A stretch of DNA of 64,000 bases from JAHEDH01 sp963753285 (GTDB lineage Bacteria > Actinomycetota > Acidimicrobiia > Spongiisociales > ZC4RG35). Location: positions 1 through 64,000 of the forward strand of contig CAVWBT010000003.1 in NCBI GenBank assembly GCA_963753285.1, written 5' to 3'. Under the pieces are notes generated by a model. That model searched no databases and had not been told where the DNA came from. It saw nothing but the letters and a program-made list of their open reading frames with translations. Positions within the stretch are counted from its first letter, which is position 1. The number at the start of each line of letters is the position of its first letter. This document shows positions 1-7,700 of this stretch, piece by piece. Made by a program: the position numbers and the translations under genes.

Positions 1-342
1 ATCGACACCCCCGAGCATGTCGCCGCCCGGGCCGCGCTGATGATCGTTGGCGTGGTCCTGGTCGGCATCGGGTCCGGCCTGTACATCGGCGTCCGACTCG
101 GGCCGGGCCCGAGGGACGGGCTCATGACCGGTCTCGCCGCCCGCGGATGGTCGCTCCGGCTTGCCCGTACCGGCGTCGAGGCGGCTGCGATGGGCACCGG
201 GTGGCTCCTCGGGGGCACCGTCGGGATCGGGACGCTGATCTTCGCGCTCGGAATCGGCCCCCTCGTGCACGTCTTCCTCCCCCGATTCGACCTGGGGGCA
301 ACCGCTCGGCTGTGGAGCCCAACCGGTACGATCGGGCGATGA
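1..342 (+). CDS. YczE/YitT-type integral membrane protein, C-terminal part
   Basis: The reading frame is already open at base 1, so the true start lies to the left of the window. The visible 113 residues hold hydrophobic segments and the GPGPRDGLMTG stretch between two helices that is typical of the YczE-like branch of the YitT membrane-protein superfamily, whose substrate is not known. The stop TGA (340-342) overlaps the ATG of the aminotransferase by the four bases ATGA, so the two genes are probably co-transcribed and translationally coupled. Family call is from remembered motif similarity and is fairly good; function is unknown. Confidence 0.65.
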   Translation: MDTPEHVAARAALMIVGVVLVGIGSGLYIGVRLGPGPRDGLMTGLAARGWSLRLARTGVEAAAMGTGWLLGGTVGIGTLIFALGIGPLVHVFLPRFDLGATARLWSPTGTIGR

Positions 343-2009
343 CCGATCTCATCGAGCAGATCCGCGATTCGATCATCGGCGCAGACACCGCCGTCCAGAC
401 GCCGTTCGGGCTCCGGCGAGTCATCTACGCCGATTACACCGCCTCGGGTCGGTCGCTCCGCATGATCGAGGACTTCATCACCCAACACGTCCTGCCCATG
501 TACGCCAACACCCACACCGAGACGTCGGGAACGGGACTGCAGACCACCCGCTTCCGTGAAGACGCACGCTCGATCATCAAGGAGAGCGTCGGTGGTGGCG
601 ACGAGCACGCCGTCATCTTCGCCGGTTCGGGTTCGACGGGGGCGATCGACCGCCTGATCAACATCCTCGGGATCCGGATCCCGGCCGACCTCGAAGACCG
701 GTACCACCTCTCGAATTGCATCCCGGCCGACGAGCGGCCCGTCGTGTTCGTCGGTCCGTACGAACACCACTCGAACGAGCTCCCGTGGCGCGAGTCGATC
801 GCGGAAGTCGTCGAGATCGTCGAGGACGCAGACGGGTACATCGACCTCGCCGATCTCGAGCGCCGGCTCGTCGAATATCAGGGCCGACCCTTGTTGATCG
901 GCAGCTTCTCGGCGGCCTCGAACGTCACCGGCATCGTCTCGAACACCACTGCCGTGTCCAGCATCCTCCACCGGCACGGCGCACTGTCGTTCTGGGACTT
1001 CGCCGCCGCGGCGCCCTACGTCGCCATCGAGATGCGGTCGCCGTCGACCCACGGCGACGACTACAAGGACGCCATCTTCATCTCGCCGCACAAGTTCATC
1101 GGCGGACCCGGCACGCCGGGCGTGCTCGTTGCGAGACGTGACCTCTTGAAGAACCGGGTGCCGTCGGTCCCCGGGGGCGGAACCGTCGCCTACGTCAACG
1201 CACACGAACACCGCTACCTCACCGATGCAGAACACCGCGAAGAGGGCGGCACGCCGGCGATCGTCGAATCGATCCGGGCCGGGCTGGTCTTCGAGCTCAA
1301 GCAGGCGGTCGGCACCGACACGATCAAGGAGATCGAGCGCCGCCTCACGCGATCCGCCATCGACCGGCTGTCGAAGCACCCCAACGTCGAGATCCTCGGA
1401 AACCCGAACGCCCACCGGCTCTCGATCCTGTCGTTCGTGATCGCCTCCCACGGGCGGCATCTGCATCACAACTACGTGGTGGCGCTCCTCAACGATCTCT
1501 TCGGCATCCAGGCTCGCGGCGGCTGCTCGTGTGCGGGGCCGTACGGACACCGGCTGCTCCGCATCGACGACGACCGCAGCATCGCCCTCGAACACGAGAT
1601 CGCCGCCGGATGCGAGGTCATCAAGCCGGGTTGGGCTCGGGTCAACTTCAACTACTTCATCACCGACGCCGAGTTCGAGTTCATCCTCGAGGCCATCGAG
1701 ATCATCGCATCGGACGGCTGGAGGCTGCTCTCCGAGTACGACTTCGATGCGGCGACCGGCGGGTGGCGACATCGCAACGGAACCCCTCGTCCGCCGATGA
1801 CGCTGCGAGACCTCTCGTTCGAGGACGGCGGCCACACCTTCGAGGACCGGCGCCAGACGGAACCGATCGAGCGTCTCAGCGCATACCTGACGGAGGCGAG
1901 ACGGATCCTCGCCGAGTCGCAACCCTCCATCGACGACCGGCGAGAGCTGGACAGCACCGCAGCGCCACTCCGCTGGTTCCTGCTCCCGTCCGACCTGGTG
2001 CCGGCGTAG
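339..2009 (+). CDS. Class V aminotransferase family PLP enzyme (cysteine desulfurase/selenocysteine lyase-like)
   Basis: A 556-residue enzyme of aminotransferase fold type I. The start at 339 is chosen because it overlaps the previous stop as ATGA; an in-frame start further left would run through the upstream membrane gene. Visible motifs are the early GSGSTGAIDRLI cofactor-phosphate loop, a WDFAAAAPYV segment holding the PLP-ring aspartate, SPHKFIGGPGTPG with the Schiff-base lysine, and a C-terminal GGCSCAGPYGHRLL loop with two cysteines. It is about 150 residues longer than typical SufS/NifS proteins, and the extra length lies in the C-terminal third. It could be a cysteine desulfurase-like lyase, but no Fe-S assembly gene lies nearby, so the substrate is undetermined. 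Confidence 0.8.
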   Translation: MTDLIEQIRDSIIGADTAVQTPFGLRRVIYADYTASGRSLRMIEDFITQHVLPMYANTHTETSGTGLQTTRFREDARSIIKESVGGGDEHAVIFAGSGSTGAIDRLINILGIRIPADLEDRYHLSNCIPADERPVVFVGPYEHHSNELPWRESIAEVVEIVEDADGYIDLADLERRLVEYQGRPLLIGSFSAASNVTGIVSNTTAVSSILHRHGALSFWDFAAAAPYVAIEMRSPSTHGDDYKDAIFISPHKFIGGPGTPGVLVARRDLLKNRVPSVPGGGTVAYVNAHEHRYLTDAEHREEGGTPAIVESIRAGLVFELKQAVGTDTIKEIERRLTRSAIDRLSKHPNVEILGNPNAHRLSILSFVIASHGRHLHHNYVVALLNDLFGIQARGGCSCAGPYGHRLLRIDDDRSIALEHEIAAGCEVIKPGWARVNFNYFITDAEFEFILEAIEIIASDGWRLLSEYDFDAATGGWRHRNGTPRPPMTLRDLSFEDGGHTFEDRRQTEPIERLSAYLTEARRILAESQPSIDDRRELDSTAAPLRWFLLPSDLVPA

Positions 2010-2010
2010 G

Positions 2011-2132
2011 GTCTCCCCTTCGGGGGGACCGACCGCCGCCGAAGGCGCACGGTGAATCTCGAACGATCGGCGGTCAGGGGTGTTGGAGGCCTCCCCGTCG
2101 AACATGTAACGCATGCCCCCGAGGGAACAAAC
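2011..2132. repeat. Hairpin-rich intergenic repeat, copy A
   Basis: Starts directly after the aminotransferase stop. It contains a CCCCTTCGGGG hairpin (2015-2025), an 8-bp stem GACCGCCG/CGGCGGTC (2031-2038 with 2068-2075), a GGGGTGTT block, a TAACG-containing small hairpin near 2104-2116, and a right end GAGGGAACAAAC. The same blocks occur in the same order in copy B. No open frame here resembles a gene. The first hairpin could also act as terminator of the aminotransferase gene. Confidence 0.7.
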
Positions 2133-2149
2133 ATCGGGCATCGGGCGCA

Positions 2150-2329
2150 TTGTTTGTCCCCCCTTCGGGGGGACGGACCGCCCGCCGCGCATGTCACCGG
2201 CATGCCCAGACTCCCGACGGACCTCGAGCGATCGGGCGGTCAGGGGGGTGTTGTGAGGCCGACGCCTCGTCGAAACACCCCCATGGCTTGCTAACGCAAG
2301 CCTGTTCCCCCGAAGGGGGAACAAACAAC
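2150..2329. repeat. Hairpin-rich intergenic repeat, copy B with terminal inverted repeats
   Basis: About 180 bp bounded by TGTTTGT (2151-2157) and its complement ACAAACA (2321-2327). Inside are five stems: GTCCCCCC-TTC-GGGGGGAC-type hairpin (2156-2174), GACCGCCCG with CGGGCGGTC (2176-2184/2233-2241), GGGGGTGTT with AACACCCCC (2244-2252/2274-2282), GGCTTGC-TAAC-GCAAGCC (2285-2302), and GTTCCCCC-GAA-GGGGGAAC (2304-2322). The second stem differs from copy A on both arms while pairing is kept. It resembles a REP/MITE-like structured element between convergent genes. Confidence 0.75.
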
Positions 2330-2360
2330 ACCCCGTGCATCTCCGGTCCGTACGTGGTCC

Positions 2361-2987
2361 TCAGCGGCGGAGGAACCGCACCATTCGTGCCCACGCCTGC
2401 TCGGCGGCGTCAGGGTCGTAGTTCGGGCGTTCCGGTTCGAAGAACCAGTGCGACGTGCCCGGATAGGAATGCGACTCGACGTGCAGACCGCTGAGACCGA
2501 TCGTGGCCTCCATGAACGCGGCCTCGTCGGAGTCGACGAGTTCGTCGTGATCGGCGAAGTGGAGCTGATAGGCGGCCCTGGCACCGGCGAAGTCGATCGT
2601 CTGGGTCCCGTAGAAACTCACGACCCGTGAGACTGCGTCGGGGATGCGGATCGACGCCCAGAGCCCGAGCGATGCCCCCATCGACATTCCGACAATCGAG
2701 ACGGGCGCTTCGCGATCGAGTCCCTTCTCGCGGACCAGATGCACGCTCGCCTGGGTCAGCGATGCGAGGCGATCGACATCGAGCGATTTCAGATGGGCTT
2801 CTGCGGCCGCTGCATCGTCGAAGGTCTCACCGGCGAGGAGATCCGGTACCAGGACGGTGTGCCCCTCGTCGGCGATGCGGTCGGCCATCTGACGGACACT
2901 CGAGTCGAGCCCCCACCATGAGTGCAGCAGCAGTAGGGAGTGCCCGACACCGGACCTGGGCGTGACGAAATACGCTGCGTCCTTCAC
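2361..2987 (-). CDS. Dienelactone hydrolase family alpha/beta hydrolase
   Basis: A 208-residue alpha/beta hydrolase. GTG at 2985-2987 is taken as the start because the protein begins there with the usual DLH first strand; the longer open frame upstream is arginine-rich and antisense to the divergent exporter gene. The LLLHSWWGLDSSVR segment is the family's early turn, GMSMG carries the nucleophile (serine rather than the cysteine of classical dienelactone hydrolases), and GTSHWFFEPERP near the C terminus supplies the histidine. An acidic residue near HFADHDELVD may complete the triad. Substrate cannot be told. Divergent from the EamA gene with a short shared promoter region. Confidence 0.8.
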   Translation of the reverse strand: MKDAAYFVTPRSGVGHSLLLLHSWWGLDSSVRQMADRIADEGHTVLVPDLLAGETFDDAAAAEAHLKSLDVDRLASLTQASVHLVREKGLDREAPVSIVGMSMGASLGLWASIRIPDAVSRVVSFYGTQTIDFAGARAAYQLHFADHDELVDSDEAAFMEATIGLSGLHVESHSYPGTSHWFFEPERPNYDPDAAEQAWARMVRFLRR

Positions 2988-3043
2988 GGGAGCGAGGGTA
3001 CCGACGGGTCCTTCCTTGTAAGAACCTGTGCCAGGATGCGGCG

Positions 3044-3904
3044 ATGCAACGCGGGCTCGTGCTGACCATGATCGCAGCGACCCTCGCCGGGATCGGTGGG
3101 GTCGTTGCCGCCGACGTGTTCGCAACGGTCGACCCGACGGTCGTCGCCCAGTACCGGTCGGTGATCGCTGCCATCGTGCTCGTGCCGATCGCCTACTGGC
3201 GTCGGATGACGATGACCGCCGGCCGCCTCCCCCAACTCGCGCTCTTCGGTGCCGTTATCGCAGCGTTGACGATCACGTTCTACTGGTCGATCGACCGTCT
3301 CGGGGTGGGGCCCGGCACGACCCTTCAGTTCACTGCTCCGGTAGCGGTGCTGATGTGGATTCGCTTCGTCCAGCGACGGCCCGTTCCGCTGAAGACGTGG
3401 CTCGCCGCGTCGATCGCCGTGTCCGGGACGGCGGTGATGCTGCGGGCCTGGGACATCGACGCCCTGGATCCGGTCGGCTTGGCGGCGGGAGTCGGTTCGA
3501 TGCTGCTGTACGCCACCTATCTGCTGTTCGGCGAGCACCTGGGTCGCCGTCTCCCGGATCTGACGATCATCTCATATGGGTTCGCAGTCTCCGCGCTGAT
3601 CTGGGTGGTGGTGATCCCGCCGGCGATCATCGAGGTCCCGACCACCGTGTGGATTCAGATCGGCTGGGTGGGGCTGATGGCCACGGCGGTGCCGTTCCTG
3701 CTGATGGTGATGGCGTTGTCGCGGGTCGACTCGGGGAGTGTGGGCGTGGTTGCGACCTTCGAACCGGTCGTGGCCGCAGCGGTTGCCTGGGTGTTCCTGG
3801 GCCAGTCGCTCACGCCGATCCAGGTGATCGGCGGAGCCATGGTCATCGGCTCGCTCGTCGTGGTTCAGCGGACGGTTGCATCGCAGATTCCGGCACAGAT
3901 CTGA
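3044..3904 (+). CDS. EamA/RhaT (DMT superfamily) transporter
   Basis: A 286-residue protein with about ten hydrophobic segments in two repeated five-helix halves, the layout of EamA drug/metabolite transporters. The second half contains the typical EPVVAAAVAWVFLGQSLTPIQVIGG signature region near the C terminus. It likely exports a small metabolite across the cytoplasmic membrane; the substrate is unknown. The start ATG at 3044 gives a full first helix. A strong palindrome follows the gene at 3923-3951. Confidence 0.85.
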   Translation: MQRGLVLTMIAATLAGIGGVVAADVFATVDPTVVAQYRSVIAAIVLVPIAYWRRMTMTAGRLPQLALFGAVIAALTITFYWSIDRLGVGPGTTLQFTAPVAVLMWIRFVQRRPVPLKTWLAASIAVSGTAVMLRAWDIDALDPVGLAAGVGSMLLYATYLLFGEHLGRRLPDLTIISYGFAVSALIWVVVIPPAIIEVPTTVWIQIGWVGLMATAVPFLLMVMALSRVDSGSVGVVATFEPVVAAAVAWVFLGQSLTPIQVIGGAMVIGSLVVVQRTVASQIPAQI

Positions 3905-3922
3905 TCGACGCACGGACCGAGC

Positions 3923-3951
3923 GGTCGATTCGACGGCCGGCCGAATCGACC
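3923..3951. terminator. Hairpin after EamA transporter gene
   Basis: GGTCGATTCG and CGAATCGACC form a perfect 10-bp stem around a GC-rich loop, 19 bp after the EamA stop and just before the MFS gene. There is no clear T-run, as is common in high-GC bacteria. Confidence 0.6.
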
Positions 3952-3964
3952 TAGCCTCGGTGAC

Positions 3965-5626
3965 ATGTCAGACGCAATGGCACCGCTCAAGATCAGGCAC
4001 TTCCGGACGCTCTGGCTAGCCGCCATGTTCTCGAACCTCGGCTCGTTCCTCCAGGCGGTGGCGGGGTCGTGGCTCATGCTGGAGCTGACCGGCTCCGCCA
4101 CGTGGGTCGGGTTGATGGTCGCCTCCAACACGTTGCCCCTCTTCTTCCTCGCCCTCCCGGCGGGCGCGCTCGCCGATCTCATCGACCGGGGGACCATCCT
4201 GCTCGCCAGCCAGGCCCTGATGGGCGGTGCCGCCGCCGCCATGGCGATCGTCACGTTCTCGGGAGACATCTCCCCCGGGCTCCTGCTCACCCTGGGCCTG
4301 GTACTCGGCGTCGGCGTCTCCTTCAACCTGCCCGCCTGGCAGGCGATGGTGCCCGACCTCGTGCCAAGGGGGCTCGTCGCCAGCGCAGTGGCCCTCAACT
4401 CGGTGGCGTTCAACGTGGCCAGGGCGATCGGGCCGGCGATCGGCGGGTTCATCCTCGCCACGTCCGGGCCCGAGCTGGCGTTCGGTCTGAATGCGGCCAG
4501 CTACGCCGTGGTCATCGCGGTCATCTTCAGGATTCGCGGCCAACTGACCGTCGCCGACCACGACGCAACGTCGATCCCGAACGCCATCGCACTCGGACTC
4601 CGTTTCGCCCGATACACCAGGCCCTTCCGGAGGCTGCTGCTCCTCGCTGCACTGTTCGCCATCACGTCCGCAGTGATCCAATCGGTGCTTCCGACGCGAA
4701 CCGAGGAACTCGGAGGCGGGGAGTTCGCCTACGGCGTGCTGTTGGGTTCGATGGGACTGGGAGCGCTGATCGGGGCGTTCACGCGCAAGCCGGTAGTCGA
4801 CCGCCTCGGAGAACGTTCGATCCCGATGACCATCACCGCGTTCGGGTTCTTCGGCATACTCCAGGGTCTGGCGCCCAACCTCGTCCTGGCGAGCGTCGCG
4901 CTCGTGGCGATCGGGGCCTGCTGGGTGTGGACGCTGACGACCACGAACGCCACGGCTCAGCTCATGTCCCCCGAGTGGGTGCGCGGCCGGACGATGAGCC
5001 TCTACACGCTCTCGTTCGTCGGGATCATCCCGATCGGATCGATCATCGCCGGAGTCCTCGCCGATGCGATCGGCGCCGGAGCGGCCACGGTGGTGCTCTC
5101 GGTCGGCACGGTGGCCCTCGGCTCGACGGCTCGGCGGTTCGCCGTGCCCGCCCTCGCCGACATCGAGAGCCCCGAGTTCTCGATCGAACGGACCGGAGCC
5201 GACCACGTGTCGACTCACGGAGGCCCGGTCATGGTCGTGAACACCTGGGTGATCGACCACGACCGGTTCGACGAGTTCATCGCCGTCATGAACGAGGTGA
5301 AGGCGATCCGTATGCGTACCGGCGCCTACCGGTGGCGGCTGTATCGGAACGCAGCCGACCCCCACCGCCTGTCGGAGGTGTTCCACCTGGTGTCGTGGGA
5401 CGAGCATCTCGCCCAGCATCGGCGCATCGACGACAGTTCGCGGATCCTGATCCGGGCCGCCCGGGACTTCGACCTCGAACAGTCACCGACGACCTACCAC
5501 CTGATCGCGGTCGACACCGAGGCCCCCGAGGATTGGGACGTGTTGATCGCCGCCCACGAGGACTACCACGCCTCGGACGGGTCGATCCCGCTGTCGCCAC
5601 GATCCGAAATCGCAAGGGAACGATGA
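3965..5626 (+). CDS. MFS transporter (EntS/MFS_3 family) with C-terminal soluble domain
   Basis: A 553-residue protein. Residues about 5-410 have the twelve-helix MFS pattern of the EntS/MFS_3 exporters, starting with LKIRHFRTLWLAAMFSNLG and including the loop DLIDRGTILL after helix 2. Residues about 420-550 are soluble, with a VVNTWVIDHDRFDEF start that resembles an antibiotic-monooxygenase-like (ABM) ferredoxin fold; such tails occur in this MFS branch. Its cargo is unknown. The stop TGA overlaps the ATG of a 15-codon frame leading to the sigma-factor gene, so the exporter and the sigma/repair genes may be one operon. Confidence 0.8.
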   Translation: MSDAMAPLKIRHFRTLWLAAMFSNLGSFLQAVAGSWLMLELTGSATWVGLMVASNTLPLFFLALPAGALADLIDRGTILLASQALMGGAAAAMAIVTFSGDISPGLLLTLGLVLGVGVSFNLPAWQAMVPDLVPRGLVASAVALNSVAFNVARAIGPAIGGFILATSGPELAFGLNAASYAVVIAVIFRIRGQLTVADHDATSIPNAIALGLRFARYTRPFRRLLLLAALFAITSAVIQSVLPTRTEELGGGEFAYGVLLGSMGLGALIGAFTRKPVVDRLGERSIPMTITAFGFFGILQGLAPNLVLASVALVAIGACWVWTLTTTNATAQLMSPEWVRGRTMSLYTLSFVGIIPIGSIIAGVLADAIGAGAATVVLSVGTVALGSTARRFAVPALADIESPEFSIERTGADHVSTHGGPVMVVNTWVIDHDRFDEFIAVMNEVKAIRMRTGAYRWRLYRNAADPHRLSEVFHLVSWDEHLAQHRRIDDSSRILIRAARDFDLEQSPTTYHLIAVDTEAPEDWDVLIAAHEDYHASDGSIPLSPRSEIARER

Positions 5627-5670
5627 ATCGACTGCAACCGGACCGCGATGTCTGGTGTTCTTCTCGTTGA
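5623..5670 (+). CDS. Possible 15-residue leader peptide before the sigma factor
   Basis: ATG at 5623 overlaps the MFS stop as ATGA and follows AAGGGAA closely. The frame encodes MNRLQPDRDVWCSSR and stops with TGA at 5668-5670, whose last base begins the ATG of the sigma gene. The chain of start-stop overlaps at both ends looks like translational coupling. It may simply be a coupling device with no functional peptide. Not proven to be translated. Confidence 0.35.
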   Translation: MNRLQPDRDVWCSSR

Positions 5671-6182
5671 TGGAACACCTGTGTGAACGGCTGGCGCGAG
5701 ACCTCGACGGATCCTTCGACGATCTCGTCGGCGCACTCGGTGACGACGTCTACTCGGGACTCAAACGGATGCACGGCGACGACGCCGCCGACCTGACCCA
5801 GGAGACCTTCATCCGGGCGTATCGGGCACTCGGAGAATACGAGCCGGAGCGGATACGAACGCTGCGGCTCCGAGGATGGATCTGGACGATCGCACTCAAC
5901 CTGGGACGGAATCACGTCCGGGACCGATCCCGCCGACCCCAGCCGGTGGAACTGCACGATGTGCACCCGATCGCCGATCCCGATCCGATCGACTCGGCGC
6001 AGTGGCAGAGACGGCTCGACGCCCTACCGAGCGCACAGCGGAGGGCCGTGGTGCTCCGGCATGTGGTCGGGCTGAGCTACGCCGAGCTGTCGGCGGCGCT
6101 GGGGCGCCCGGAGGGGACCGTGAAGACGGATGTGAGCCGCGGGCTCGCCCGGCTCAAGACACTCATCGAGGAGGAAGCATGA
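5670..6182 (+). CDS. ECF-type RNA polymerase sigma factor
   Basis: A 170-residue sigma-70 family protein with only regions 2 and 4. Region 2 contains DAADLTQETFIRAYRAL followed by GWIWTIALNLGRNHVRD; region 4 contains LPSAQRRAVVLRHVVGLSYAELSAALG and GTVKTDVSRGLARLK, a helix-turn-helix that would read the -35 element. ATG at 5670 is preferred over GTG at 5655 because of the TGATG overlap with the leader frame. The stop overlaps the ATG of the alkylation-repair gene (ATGA). No anti-sigma factor with membrane helices is visible, so its control is unclear; coupling to a repair gene suggests a role in the alkylation response. Confidence 0.85.
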   Translation: MEHLCERLARDLDGSFDDLVGALGDDVYSGLKRMHGDDAADLTQETFIRAYRALGEYEPERIRTLRLRGWIWTIALNLGRNHVRDRSRRPQPVELHDVHPIADPDPIDSAQWQRRLDALPSAQRRAVVLRHVVGLSYAELSAALGRPEGTVKTDVSRGLARLKTLIEEEA

Positions 6183-6922
6183 ACATCGAAGACATGCTGG
6201 GCTCGCTCCGCACGGACATGCCCACCACCGCAGCAGAGGCGATCCGGCTCGGCACCGGACTGATCGACGGGTTCGACACCTTCGAGTCCCCGATCGGCGA
6301 CGTGGCCGTCGGCTTCAACGTCCGGGGGGTGTCCTTCGTCGATCTCGCCGCCGAGTTCGACCCCGACGAGCCGGAGCGCCGCGCCGTCGAGGCGACACCG
6401 CCCAAGGGGTGGGACGCCAAGATCCGGCGGGCGATCGAACGCGGGCGCCCGGGTGATTTGCCGGTCGACCTGACTCGTGTCACCGACTTTCAGCGCTCGG
6501 TGCTGGAGGTGGCAGCCACCATCCCGTTCGGACAGGTGAGGCCGTACGGATGGCTCGCCGACCGCATCGGAAACCACGGTGCCGTGCGAGCCGTGGGCTC
6601 GACGATGGCGAAGAACCCGGTGCCGCTGATCATCCCGTGTCACCGTGTTGTCCGCTCCGACGGGAAGATCGGCAACTACTCGCTCGGCGGCGCCCACAAC
6701 AAGATCGACTTGTTGGGCCACGAGGGCGTCGACCTCGAGCGGCTGGCGTCACTGGCCGCCCGCGACATCCGGTTCATCGGCAGCGACACCACCGGCATCT
6801 TCTGTCTCCCGACCTGCTCGCATGCCCGTCGGATCTCCGACCCACACCGGGTCGAGCTGAGGTCGGCGGCAGAGGCCGACGCCGCCGGCTTCCGCCCGTG
6901 CAAGGTGTGCGGACCGGCCTGA
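6179..6922 (+). CDS. Methylated-DNA-protein cysteine methyltransferase with C-terminal Ada zinc-binding domain
   Basis: A 247-residue repair protein. Residues about 25-195 form an Ogt/MGMT unit with the VTDFQRSVLEVAATIPFGQV winged-helix entry and the active-site PCHRVVRSDG, whose cysteine takes the alkyl group from O6-alkylguanine. Residues about 197-247 match the Ada metal-binding domain, FIGSDTTGIFCLPTCSHARR ending in PCKVCGP, with all four zinc cysteines (C-x3-C and C-x2-C). In E. coli Ada this domain is N-terminal and repairs methylphosphotriesters; here the order is reversed and the AraC-type DNA-binding region is missing. It overlaps the ECF sigma gene, which may replace Ada's own transcription role. 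Confidence 0.85.
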   Translation: MNIEDMLGSLRTDMPTTAAEAIRLGTGLIDGFDTFESPIGDVAVGFNVRGVSFVDLAAEFDPDEPERRAVEATPPKGWDAKIRRAIERGRPGDLPVDLTRVTDFQRSVLEVAATIPFGQVRPYGWLADRIGNHGAVRAVGSTMAKNPVPLIIPCHRVVRSDGKIGNYSLGGAHNKIDLLGHEGVDLERLASLAARDIRFIGSDTTGIFCLPTCSHARRISDPHRVELRSAAEADAAGFRPCKVCGPA

Positions 6923-6983
6923 TCCCTTATCGCGGGATCCGGCAGGCCGACAGGGGGATCAATCGCACAAGGAGGTGTCGACC

Positions 6984-7326
6984 ATGACCTTCAACGAGTA
7001 TCGCGGGCATTTCCTCACCCGCTATGAAGCCGCCCAGGTGAGCCACTGCGCTCCCAAGACACTCGTCGAGCATCCCGACGTGGTGAGCGTCGGAGGGTTC
7101 GTGCCCGGCGAGGAGCTCTACCCGGCGCTCCAGTTCGACAGGGACGGGCAGCCCCACGCCGGGACTCGGGACCCTTGCCAAGCATCTGAGTGCACAGCTG
7201 GCAGACGCGGAGATCGCATCGTTCTGCACCCGTCCGCTCAAGGCGCTCGGCGGCAAGAGCCCGATCGACTGGCTGCGTGACGGTCGCCCAATCGAGGTCG
7301 CAGCTCGGGCGGCGTTCGCCGACTGA
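6984..7326 (+). pseudogene. MbcA/ParS/Xre-like (DUF2384-type) antitoxin-like protein, frame shifted
   Basis: ATG at 6984 has a strong GGAGGT ribosome site at 6971-6976. The first frame encodes a likely DNA-binding N-terminal half ending in LYPALQFDRDGQPHAG; from about 7160 the coding sense continues one frame over as LAKHLSAQLADAEIASFC and GGKSPIDWLRDGRPIEVAA, ending at TGA 7324-7326. The pattern of a PAxQFD segment followed by GG-x-x-P-x-x-L-L-like repeats is that of the toxin-binding domain of MbcA/ParS/Xre antitoxins. No RES-type toxin gene lies next to it. The shift is a single base, so an assembly error is as likely as decay. Confidence 0.55.
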
Positions 7327-7327
7327 C

Positions 7328-7700
7328 TCAACCGAATCGCTCTCGATCGACGACCGCCCGAACTATCGACGCCGCGGGCGACTTCTCGCCGCCCGTCGGA
7401 GGCGGTGACGGAGAACTGCAGGCGTGAGCCCTCGACCGCATCGAGATGGGCGCTAGCGACGATCGCGTCGCCGACGTGCGAGGGCGCCAGGTGATCCAAC
7501 TCGACCCTGACCCCGACTGTCGTGCGACCGGGAGCGACTTCATCGGCGAATGCGTCCACGGTCGCCTCTTCGCAGAGCGCCACCAACCGCGGCGTGCCCA
7601 GCACCCTCACGTCGCCGGAGCCCAATGCGATAGCGGTGTCCGAGTCCTCCACGATCATCGAGGCCCGGCCAACCATGCCGGGCTCGAACGACCCGGTCAC
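7328..7700 (-). pseudogene. FlK-like hot-dog thioesterase, frame shifted near C terminus
   Basis: GTG at 7698-7700 overlaps the stop of the dapA-like gene. The protein begins EPGMVGRASMIVEDSDTA and continues GTPRLVALCEEAT and GVRVELDHLAPSHVGD, the hot-dog core of FlK-type acyl-CoA thioesterases, ending GRREVARG. After about 7372 the expected tail, VVDRERFG, is found one frame over with its stop at 7328-7330. The gene is last in the znuA-znuB-dapA-like operon on this strand and converges with the antitoxin-like gene, which is also shifted. Confidence 0.65.

Noticed and set aside
2010..2360. Possible CRISPR array in the repeat-rich spacer
   Set aside because: There are only two imperfect copies of about 150-180 bp built from hairpins, with no regular short repeats and spacers and no cas genes nearby.
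7160..7190. Programmed ribosomal frameshift in the antitoxin-like gene
   Set aside because: No slippery heptamer or downstream hairpin is evident, and similar one-base breaks occur in many unrelated genes of the window.
6927..7700. A single long minus-strand protein reading through the thioesterase into the antitoxin-like gene
   Set aside because: The expected thioesterase ending (VVDRERFG) is found one frame over at 7328, and the extension has no family features.
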